Positions 50,766 to 61,049 of a stretch of 64,000 nt of DNA are shown piece after piece (within the stretch, counting starts at the first letter, position 1; the number at the start of each line of letters is the position of its first letter). The translations under genes were made by a program, and so were the position numbers. Source of the stretch: Saccoglossus kowalevskii (lineage: Eukaryota; Hemichordata; Enteropneusta; Harrimaniidae). Under the pieces are notes generated by a model that saw only the letters and a list, made by a program, of their open reading frames with translations, had not been told where the DNA came from and ran no database searches. The DNA lies in the NCBI RefSeq assembly GCF_000003605.2, contig NW_003135370.1, positions 176,965-240,964 on the forward strand, read 5' to 3'.

Positions 50766-52899
50766 CATAGTATTGCATTAATACACGTGCGAGGCACGTC
50801 GTGTATAAAAAAAAACAGCTATCTATATTGTATGTGTTTATTCTGGTGGATTACATTCGTACAATGTTGGTTTGAGTATTACTAATATAGCAACGGGGCA
50901 TTCAGACAAATTCAAAGAGAGTTAACCATGTTGTTGATTTGAGTATGAATAAATAAAAACTCATTATAACCAGTTCTAGAGTTACCACAATTTATGACGC
51001 AATGTTCTCGCAATTATATTATTATTCTATTACATTCCCGGGGCGCACCGCGGTAAAACTGTTTGTATGCAACACCAATAGGGCTATGAGCAATTTGCTC
51101 ACGTAATTACCAGCATAACTATCCGACAATCAAATTGTTGCTGGTGGGTAAAGTGTTCTCAAACTATTATTTTGGTAAGAAAAAAAGTCATTTGAGTGGA
51201 TATCATGGAAAAGTTCGTATCAATCAGAACAGGAAACGTATATTATTTCTTAATTTCTTTTATAGAAGTATATCCAATTTCATATATTGAATGCCGACAA
51301 TGAAGAAATATCGCATGCAATTAGTATCTAAGAAATAGTATTTTTGTCCCGAAGCACATTATATCTTCTAAGTTCTGCGTTTTCTCCTGGAAAAATGAAT
51401 AATTTAACGGCAGTTTGATATATTTACTACATTGGGCTACTATTGTCATATTTCTGACATGTGAGTCGGCGACCATACGATACTCGGTATTTCATCTGTC
51501 ACCCATGTTTTGTTTGCATTAAAAGAACAAGCGCACACATCCACGCAGTATCAAATAGATTTTTATTTGTTTGTTACGTAATTGCATACGTCCTGTATTT
51601 CCGAAGTAAAAATCATTTGTTCATTGGTATGCAATTACGCACTACCGCCAGGTCTTCAGTGTCGTTTATATGGTAAATGATGTCAACTTTTGTCCGACTT
51701 GCGATGGCTGAATGGTGACTTTTTTTATTGTTAAAATTTATCAAAATCAAACATTTTGTCATTCTGGAACTTGATGTTGGTTGTTTAAGGATGGGTTCCG
51801 TTCAAACTTTGTACTCATATTTGATATTATGAGACCCTAATGAACGAAATATGTGACAAAAAAACTAAATCTATATCGTTTTTGAAAGTTTGAATATCCA
51901 TGAGGGGTAGATAATGATTAACTACAAAGCTATAAGTAGAATCGACCAAGATGTATACCACAATGTTGAAACGCGGACATTGTCACTGCTACAACAGTTG
52001 CGTGTTTCATAAAAATTAAAAAGGAACATAATATTAAACTTTATTAACGCAATCAGTGCGACGGGGAGCTCTTGACAGGGTTTTAAATGTGACAACTATC
52101 GAACAGCGATATGGAAAAAAGAAGGCTATAAAACTATGACTGACACGAGAAAGATGGGCGGGAACTTGTCTTCTCATTTGAATATTTATTTGAATAATAT
52201 TTAGTGGATTGTAGAATCAAACTTGTTTAGCGTATCATAACTTGATTTAATCATTTTATTCATGTTTGTGTATATTAATTCTTTAAAATAGGATGATTTT
52301 TTGGGGTGAAACAGTTTATTTATTTATTATTATTTATTATTTTTGGCAAAAGTTGTAACTATGGTCAAATTGCCAATTTCTATCACATGACCCCGGCTTA
52401 TTATGTAATTAGATCACACTTACCATTCATCAACAGAATATTATGTTTTACTGAAGGCGAGGCTGAAGAATAAGCAATTATTTTTAAGGTTGTATTCTCG
52501 TGTGCTTTGAGTTATGTAAAACATCCAACTCTGAGAACAGAGTTATCCAGCTGTAATGATGCGAACTGGTAACTTAAAATCTCCAAAATTAACTAAATGT
52601 TGGCTAACGTAGTGGATAAAAAGCCTGACAAAAATGCATCCAGTGAGAACAAGTGCGCAGCCTTACAGAGACAGAATTTATTATAAAAGACCCTTCAACC
52701 AACCAAAAGACTTGTATTTGGAGTGCAAGATTTACAGAATCTATGGAGAATGACATTCACAAATCAGAGGAAACGGAATCGTAATTAGAGACCAAAAGTA
52801 ATGATACCCAGTTTATAAACATTGAAATAATCATGCAAAAAACTTGAGTTCAAAGACATAGAATTCAGACAACACTACATAACAAATAATAACTAGACA
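50766..52899. other. Gene-free stretch between foldback copy B and the Gypsy relic
   Basis: AT-rich. The part from about 52440 may be the 5' leader of the retroelement, but I found no repeat pair to prove a long terminal repeat. Confidence 0.45.
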
Positions 52900-53606
52900 C
52901 CGATAGACACGCGTGGTGAAGCTGCAAACAGATAGGGAATTAGAATTAAATCCCCAAAATGCGTGGCATGGGCTTTACTGGTAATGTGATATGAAGAACC
53001 AGATGGGGTTCAGAGGGTATCAGATAGTTCAGTTACCATATTAATTCAGCAGATGCTAGAAAAAGGTAAATGTTGTTAAGCTAGTGACAACGTTTGTTTA
53101 TAAGCACAAAACTTGATTAGTTATTAAATATACGTTACCCTGGCATGATTACAAGCCACACTTGGAGCAAAGCACACTTGTAAGCGAGAGAAAAGATCAG
53201 GATAATTCTATTCTTAAATTGTGACTTGATTTGACATTTTTTCCCTGGCATGACTTTGGAACATCACGGCGGGTGTGGCATGCCAACATCAGATGCTTAC
53301 CCTTCACGTATACCTGGTCTGACTCCCTTGTGAGGGTTTGTGATGTTCCGCTTTTATCGATTATGTTAGTATATTTTTTATAGATAACTGATATTTGGAT
53401 AATGGCTTATTGGTACTACTATAATTATTATTGCACAAGAGATGCCGTATGGGGGAATTGTATAAGACGAAATCTAAAAAGGATAGTGGTTATCCCGTAT
53501 GTACACTTGCAAGATCAAATTGCGAGGCAGTACCTTAAATCTGCCAGCCTGAGTACGAGGAAGAAACAAAGTGAAAGTTGCATGTAGGAATAATTGACAC
53601 TGGTTA

Positions 53607-53622
53607 CCCCCCCCCCCCCCCC
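53607..53622 (+). repeat. Poly-C run of 16
   Basis: Sixteen consecutive C bases inside the Gypsy-relic region; the exact length may be a sequencing uncertainty. Confidence 0.95.
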
Positions 53623-53778
53623 ACATTGGAAGAATTTCACATTGTCGAAAAACTAAAAGTATTTATCGTAGTTTTATTGACAAAGGTGCAATGGAAGTGA
53701 TTATGATTAACGTAGCCTGGAATACAAACAGATCTTGAATAATGGTGGAACAAGGCTATGACTATATTTGATAGTGAC

Positions 53779-53820
53779 TGCTATAACTGTGACGACCATG
53801 GGCATGCGATTTCATAGGAC
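53779..53820 (+). pseudogene. Degenerate CCHC zinc knuckle (gag nucleocapsid remnant)
   Basis: Reads CYNCDDHGHAIS followed by a stop, matching the first three ligands of C-X2-C-X4-H-X4-C. The last cysteine is lost. Its position upstream of the protease-like and reverse-transcriptase-like remnants supports a gag origin. Confidence 0.5.
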
Positions 53821-54679
53821 ACTCCAAAACATTTTATGTCAAAAATACAACCAGCCTGGGGATCAAGTCGATATTGAGGATGGGAAATGGTTCAACAATC
53901 ATTGCTGCACCACTGATCATGGATTACAGCAAACAATTAAATTGGTGACGTCACAATCAAGCAAAGCCATGTGCGACTATTACCAATCGTGAGTGATTGC
54001 CAATTAGCTTGGGAATGGATATTATGGGTTTGATTAATGGAGCTCTTGGAAAGCTACGAATTTGCACTGATTCACAGGAATGTTGATGTCGGAAATGATT
54101 TTCAGAAGATCAATGTTGAGTGCAACTACTAAAATACGGCCAATTTTTCATGAGATAATGGTAACCATTGGCAATACGATGATTCAGTTCGGTATGCCGA
54201 CAATTTACGTACACATTGGCGATACAAGACGAAAGTTGAGTGATTGTGACAAATGTTGTAATTGAAATATGCGTTCCAGTGGCTATGGAAAGTGTGCTAG
54301 TTATTAAAAAATTACATTTGAGTATTGGTAGAAAAACTGATAGCACAGTGATTAGAAAAGCAGAAAGTTTAGCAGTGGGGCTAGTTTACATGAAACAGTT
54401 ATTTGTTTGTCAGGAGGCAAGACTGTGAGGAACATCAAACTGGTTTCGATTAGGTAATAAATTGAGGCAGGCTCCAGAAGCGGAAGACGAAGAAACGACA
54501 TTAGACTTTCTTAAAAGCTATAGAAATGTAATAGAAACAGCCGAGGAGACTGTTGAATAGCGAGCCAGATATATTTCTCACTGGTGACCGAAACTACTGC
54601 TTATATGGAGATAAGATAAATAAAAAGAAGATGTTTTACGCAGGTGTGATGCGACACTCGAGCTGATGGATTAGCTACG

Positions 54680-55085
54680 TGGTCCTTGTATGTAAGACAA
54701 ATGGCTGTTGCATAGGCTATCGAAGGTTAAACGAAATGACTTTTAAAGATGCATATCTGTTGCCACGAATCGATACGTTCCTGGACAATCTATCTGGTGT
54801 TCATCAGTGGTTTGCTACCTTGGATTTGCGTTCGGTCACTGGTAGACGGTGATGCACAGAGATGAGCAGTTGAAATCAGCATATGGTTTACCTGTTGAAT
54901 ATGATGGCATGGCTTTCGAATTATGCAATACGCTCTCTATATTTGAGAACATTATATAGAGAATATAATGTAATGCCTGGCACTCTAATTTAGTTGATAC
55001 TATTATTTATGGAAGCAGTGAATGTAGAACTAGGTTTGAAGAACCAGCAGCGCCCAAACACCTAGGAGATCGGGTATTTTGGTAA
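54680..55085 (+). pseudogene. Gypsy reverse transcriptase remnant
   Basis: One frame reads VVLVCKTNGCCIGYRRLNEM, then DAYLLPRID and WFATLDLRS, matching the conserved V-V-KK-G--R-C-DYR-LN, D-YPLPRID and FSTLDL-SGY blocks of Ty3/Gypsy reverse transcriptases. It continues after a frame change with a block like the F-MPFGL-NAP-TFE region (MAFELCNTLSIFE) and a ruined Y-DD box (LVDTIIYGSS at about 54990). No intact enzyme could be made. Confidence 0.78.
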
Positions 55086-55090
55086 TTTAC

Positions 55091-58000
55091 AACAATGAAT
55101 ACCAGTGGGTAGATGAAGATGGCCGCGAAACAGAAAAAAAATGAAATATGAATATGTATGATCAATGATTTGATCTTTTACCTTCACTTTGACTTATAAG
55201 TAAAAAGTTAGTCCATGAATTAGGTGCCCCGGGAAGTGAGTTGTGGGTAATGTAAACATTCATTTATATCGGTTAAAATCCTCATAGCGCAATAAATTCT
55301 GAACAATTATTGATTTTATATTTAAAGTCAAAACGAAAGTTATTGGTTGAAATCGGATTTCGCCGATTTTTTCCAATATCCAAACTCCAACTTCAAATCA
55401 AGCACTAAAATGCAGAAGTGGCTGCGACACAATTCCAAATAAGCACACTAGGCAAGAATAATGGAGAATATACTTTAATGTTTGGACCAACAAACAGACA
55501 AACAAGACAAATCGGTGATATCTATGATGTAGTGTTCTTTTTTTCACACTGATTTGTTTTTTACTAATATATCAGGACGCCAATTATTATCTCATTACAT
55601 TTATGTATCATTTCGATAATAATATGTCCATATAGGGCTGTTGAATAATCCAAGTTAATTAAAATTCGATGAAATCTATACATGACGAATATAAGGAAGG
55701 TAATTACGTAGTTGTCATATGTGTCGGTGATTAAGTAGGAGCAAATATAAACACATGTTTCCAGCTGACGTGATTACGGTGCAATTTTCACCACAATTAT
55801 ACCAAAGTGCTATTGCATACCATGGCTCATAGCATTAATACTGTCTTCAAGCAGGAGCTTCCGAGCTAGGATTATGTTTTGGGTTGGATATCATACTATA
55901 TCATATCATCATGGTCACCGGGCAATCATCCGGTAGCTGGAAGAGAAAATTTCTTTTCAGAAATAGTTTATACTAGAAATAAAGTAAATTTAGTTGATAA
56001 TTTTGAGTCGGACCGTGTTAATCAAAACATGAAATAGATATCAATCGATCTAGGATGTTGATTTGCTGAATACATATATGTTTAATAGTTTTGTTGTTGC
56101 CGGAAGGGTAGAAATAACATTTTCAATCAATATACGATTCATTACTGTCACAGTTAGTATATTTGTCCCCGAGCAAATGATTTGAGAAGACTATGTTGAT
56201 TTAGTAATTTGGCATAATGACTAGATGTTTCTATTCCTACACTTTTCGAAATGGGACACCGATGCCATAAACGCTCAGATTTAATCTACTATTCACAATT
56301 TTTTGTATTAAAATAACAAATAACAAATACGAACACGTGATCTCACAAGCCTGGTGTGTTCGCGAACGCGAGTTCGTGCACATGGCCAGAGTGGTAAACC
56401 ATTTGGGTGCCGCGCCGTTTTGCGTGTGGTGTCAGCGCATTGTCGTTCGTTTACCGCCTAGACGACGTGTCGATTGCGTACGATCTGGGTGTGCACCTAT
56501 GCACTGTAGAGTAATGTACACTATGGTTCGGCAAGGACTGTTTCGTTTTTATTCAAATAACCACCTACAAGCTGATTGATATTTGTTTTATATTAGCCAT
56601 GCTCAGAATAAACCGTAAGTTAGAATTTGAGGAGGTAATAATTTCATTGGTTTTAATAGAGGAACACAAAAAGCAATACACCATCATTCGGCCTAGTAGA
56701 CAACAACACTGACAATAGTTTGTGTCACTGTCACAATGCAAAATTGTGTTGTATATCATGGTGACATATGGTTGGGACTTGGGATTAGTTAGTAGCTGAA
56801 AGGGAAATCGCTGGCAAGCCCAGGGATATCAGGCATTTGGAAGGAATTGTATTGTCATTAGATAATGCATTGAATTATGTCCCGGATCACGCATACAGTC
56901 AAACTGAGCACCAAACCGATTTAAGTGGTGAAAATCCAATTATTTCGTATTCAGTTAGACATTTTTGTCTGTTGGGCTGATAATGTTAACATCTTCTATT
57001 TCCTAGGGGTTTCGGGATTAGTATGTCTGACTTTTTCAATGGAGAAATTGTGATTATTTGCTACGAGACAACAAATTGATATTCGTTTTTCTTTTCAAAT
57101 CTAGAAAAAAAGAACAAAGAGAGCTTTATTTTAATGAATGGCAAGACTTGCACAAAATATATTTAATATTTTTAAATTGGTGGTTTTGTTTAGTGTTCTT
57201 TCATATGTACTACCTAATTGCACGAAAATTAAGAATAAAGTTGTTACATGGTGTGGCAGCCAAAGCCATTACAATGTCAGCTTACATCGTACTGTTGTAC
57301 TGCTTGTTTGGTCGTATGCAAAACTTGGTAACAGAAATGTATACTGAATAATTTAAAATGTTATTTGCATTTGTAATTCACAGCATTAAAGCTGAATTGC
57401 AATTGATTGGATATAATATAATATATAATGATATAGCTGAATAAAAAGAACGACAAACATATTACAAAAAAAAAATATTATATATAATCATAAAATTGCA
57501 ATGGATCGCAATTGTTTAAACAATTGATTAAAAAGTTGCAGATCTATAAATATTATGACTACAAAAAGGAGATATTGCTTGATAGATATTGCTGCGTGCA
57601 AGATAGCTAATGGTTAAAATGACATGAAATGTACAAGCTATATATTGCAAATTGTTTACATTTAATTGGTTTACGTTGATGGATAGTTTTTACATTTATA
57701 AGTGGTGTACTTAGAGCACAAGATATTTTTATTTTTTATTTGTGTTTTTAGCCATTAAACCAGGACGCCATACAGACCTAACATATTCTAATAAAGGATG
57801 CATATATAATCGGTATAGATTGTTATCAAGTCAAAAGTTGGTAATTAGTAAAGAGTTCGACAACGTATGCTACGAGATGTCGGTTCGCTTTACTGATAAT
57901 ATTGTTGATACATTGATGCATCCCACTTTAAGTTTTATTGTACTGTAATCCCGAGTGCAGTAATTCTTCAATAACTCGGTCATTAAGCTTGATAACTGGT

Positions 58001-59873
58001 GGTTGCAGTCTCAACGTACATAATGAGGCATTTAATACTATTTAATACCATACTGTGTTCGGACGAACCTCAAAGTTGTTATTCCACGAATGACAGCGTC
58101 ATTATCAGCGTACAGTGGTCAAGTGTACGAGCGTTATATCATCCATAGTGACATTGGATGTGAGTGTATCAAAAGATTTAGTAAACTTTACGACCGATTT
58201 TTATAATGATCGATAACTACATTGGCAGTCATGTGTAGCGCCACACCGCGTTCAGTATGGGTTCCATTCGACTTCTTATTACACATCGCATGCCAATCAT
58301 TGTTATGCAGTCTTCATGACGTGCGCCCCTTGCGACATATGCACACACAATCTGTCCGTAGTTGGCGCAATTCATCTTTCTTGCTTCTCGACTAAATCAA
58401 AGACAATTTCTAATGTCTTTGACTAAATCAGCCTTCGCAAGTGAACTCGCGAGTGGTCTCACAGCAAACTGCCATCACACACACACACAAGCAAGTACAA
58501 CGAATAATTAATAATAAAATAAATTTATTATGATCCAACACCTTACAAAAAAAGGTTGCTGATTGTTCACTAGCAAACACTTTTACACCGGGGACCAACC
58601 AAGCATATGAATGTCGTTTTAAATTTACGGGAATTTAATGGAACTTAGCTGAATGACCTGATATATATATATTTCTCTTACATAATCGACTTCACGAGGC
58701 AGCATGAAATGCACGATACCTAAAACGTATTGTAAAACGTGGACCTCGTACACACTGAGCTTGGCGTGACCATGAGTTGAATACAATGTACAATAAATCG
58801 TAATGTACACAAACATACTTCTCTCCATCCCACTAGTACACCCGTCACATCGAAATACGTTATACTGGGTTTCTACATTATCACATATGTCATATATATT
58901 AAACGGTAACAAAAAAGGCGTGTTTCTCGTTAGCTGCATTGATAATGTTTCAATGTTTCACCCGGCACTTCGCAGAGACGAAGACTACCATTATAAGCAA
59001 CACTGTATTTATCGCACAGTAACAGTCCATGTTTTCAATGCGCAGTACTGGTCTGAATAATAAAAGGTTATTTTAATATCGGTAATTAATACCAATACTC
59101 TTTTGATGATGGTTCTTTTTTCGGCTATATCATATATATATCAGGTATATGTTGATTTTAAAAGATAACAATGTACGTACTGCTGTGTATCACTCATACA
59201 AGAATCGAAGTCATATAATTCTCGAAGCAGTTAATCAGACAATCCCTATTCCCAAAAACAAAAGATTTCTTAGAACACTACTAGATGGCGCTTTATGTCA
59301 CAAAGGATTGAACATACAGTACATGTATAGTTTACTCACACAATAATTACTAATGATAAAGGTTAGAAACCAAATTATACGATTATACTAACTACTAACT
59401 ATTATTAATTCAAAGATGACTTGCACCAGTGAGTGCGGCCATTGTACTGATATGAACATTTGAGAATAAATACTACAAGACTAATTGAAAATTGTCAACA
59501 TACTTGTTCATGTAATCAAGTTGGAGTGCTTTAAATTCTATTTATTTTCAACTGCGTATTTACAAACTAGGACTAGGCGTGGGTCGCCGCTGTTGTATGT
59601 GTTTGTTTATTGTGATTATATCACACATCAGTTTCATATATTGTTTCAAATCGCAGAATTGTCTTTGCTGGGGGTGGTTGTGGAATCTTTCATCGTCACA
59701 TTTTCAGTATCCGGATATAATTAACGGTGATAATTCAACGGCGTAGATGGATGTAGCGGTGTTCAGGAATAACGCTTAAACGTTGTTGTTACATTACCCT
59801 GGATCATGTTGTGTAATCTACTACTTCACAGAGATTATTTATGCCGCCCATATATAAATGCATACATGTAGTC
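55091..59873. other. Gene-free stretch downstream of gene 2
   Basis: One GC/CpG-rich island at about 56337-56520 holds an 80-codon open frame with no recognisable domain; the rest is AT-rich. The 3' UTR of gene 2 occupies the right end. Confidence 0.5.
59606..59611 (-). promoter_or_regulatory. Candidate polyadenylation hexamer for gene 2
   Basis: AATAAA on the minus strand about 260 nt beyond the stop codon of gene 2. The placement is plausible, but the hexamer is common in AT-rich DNA. Confidence 0.35.
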
Positions 59874-60113
59874 CTAAGGACTATTGGTCAGATATGTCGG
59901 CCAATAGACAGCATTAAACAATATAAACGACAATGGAAATGCCATTCTGGCGAGACTGTCAATCTTCTCAGCCTGTAACGTCCAATGTACCCTGTTTTTA
60001 GGTTTCATCAGTTGGCTCTTGCTAAACTGCGGTCCTCCAAGACATGCTTTTAATATTCCAACACACGGTGATTCCGACTGTTCCGACTCCTTGTGGGGGA
60101 TTGTTGTCCCATC
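59874..60113 (-). CDS. Gene 2 exon: M3-M4 loop, M4, stop
   Basis: 240 nt from acceptor CCACCACAG (phase 0) to stop TAG at 59876-59874. M4 reads [20 protein letters not shown] followed by WPTYLTNSP and stop. The tail is much shorter than in gene 1. The acceptor was chosen because it keeps phase with the M3 exon; another AG 20 nt upstream would shift the frame. Confidence 0.9.
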   Translation of the reverse strand, partial: DGTTIPHKESEQSESPCVGILKACLGGPQFSKSQLMKPKNRVHWTLQAEKIDSLARMAFPLSFILFNAVYWPTYLTNSP

Positions 60114-61049
60114 CTGTGGTGGACGAAAGTTGCCTGGTATTATTACTTGTACGCAATTTTATAGAGTAACAAAGAACAAAAGGCGCTTTTATAATTTATA
60201 ACAACCTGAAACTTATATTTACAGTTATGATGGTTATACAAATTGAACTTCTATTTTGTTGCATCTTAATTCGGGTAGCAATGCTCGATTGATGTAAATG
60301 TTATCAAAGCCACCAACTATAATACTCACCGTAGTTCGAACTGAATATCTTCGTTCACCCTTCATCTTTTCCTCCCTTTTTCGTCGTTTTTCAGACGCTT
60401 TTGCCTCCGTGACCAGGAAGTTGACAAGTGCAAACTCCAGCAATGCACCGAATACAAAGACTAGGCAAGTGGTCATCCACACGTCAATGGCCTGCAATAC
60501 CAAGATTTGATATAACATTGGATTACGCGGTGTCATTGCGTTATTTGCCGATATGTTTCTCATATTATCTCCGGTAGCGATTGACCGGAAACCCCCAAAT
60601 TAGAGAGAACACACTGTCAATAAAACAGCACGCATGGGGGCCATGCTCAAACATTTGAACATATTTGACTTGTGATGCGCTGTTTATTTCACAGCGTCAA
60701 TTATCTATCCGACACGAAAACGTAAAACAAAAGCCGCATACAGCCATTTTACGTTGCATGTATCTCAAGTTTTGTTTTTCAAAACTTTTGCAGCATAGTA
60801 GCGATAATGGCCTACTCACTTTGATGTACGACACCCTTGGCAACGACGCAAGAATGCCAGAACTCTGTGTCGTCATAGTAAGAACGGTGGTAATTCCAAG
60901 ACCAACACGAGCGGGCGCTGCGTCGGCGCTGATCCAGAATGACACCCAAGACAAAACCACCAGTAATATGCTAGGGATATACGTCTGAAGAATGTAAAAC
61001 GCCATCAAGCGGCGTAGTGTAAACTGTACAACCAATAGTGTGTAATTAC
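59874..61049 (-). CDS. Second glycine/GABA-A-like Cys-loop chloride channel subunit, 3' half (M1 to stop)
   Basis: Three minus-strand exons with matching phases encode the C-terminal half of an anion-channel subunit: M1-M2 (60820-61049), M3 (60330-60491) and M4 to stop (59874-60113). Pro-Ala-Arg before M2 predicts chloride conduction. Against gene 1 the M1-M2 exon has the same length (230 nt) and most residues identical, so the two are probably paralogues. Odd points: the cysteine that closes the second disulfide in glycine receptors is replaced by Leu (GNYTLL against GEFSCL in gene 1), and M2 position 19' is Leu, not Arg. The ligand-binding exons are not recognisable between 61050 and 64000 and probably lie further upstream. 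No stop or frameshift is seen in these exons, so the gene looks functional. Whether it is closer to glycine or GABA receptors cannot be decided from this half. Confidence 0.9.
60330..60491 (-). CDS. Gene 2 exon: M3 and start of intracellular loop
   Basis: 162 nt, phase 0 at both ends, acceptor TATTGCAG and donor GTGAGT. It encodes [20 protein letters not shown] (M3), ALVNF and a strongly basic/acidic charged stretch rich in Lys, Arg and Glu. It is 13 codons longer than the matching exon of gene 1. Confidence 0.95.
60820..61049 (-). CDS. Gene 2 exon: fused M1-M2
   Basis: 230 nt, phase 1 in and phase 0 out, acceptor TTTATTTCAG and donor GTGAGT. It encodes [15 protein letters not shown]1 ([20 protein letters not shown]), PAR and M2 ([16 protein letters not shown]) followed by [13 protein letters not shown]2 has G 2', T 6', L 9', T 13' and L 19'. 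Confidence 0.96.

Larger units (their letters stand above)
52900..55090 (+). mobile_element. Decayed Ty3/Gypsy-type retroelement
   Basis: Plus-strand remnants appear in the order expected of a Gypsy polyprotein: a degenerate zinc knuckle (about 53779-53815), a protease-like SLGMDIMGLINGALGKL (about 54010-54060), then reverse transcriptase (about 54680-55080). Frames change often and stops are many, so it is an old copy. I found no flanking long terminal repeats or primer-binding site, so the outer limits are guesses; about 52440-53700 may hold its leader and gag. Confidence 0.72.

Noticed and set aside
57058-57351. 97-codon plus-strand open frame
   Set aside because: Composition follows the AT-rich background, and a second frame overlaps it; no signal, domain or splice context.
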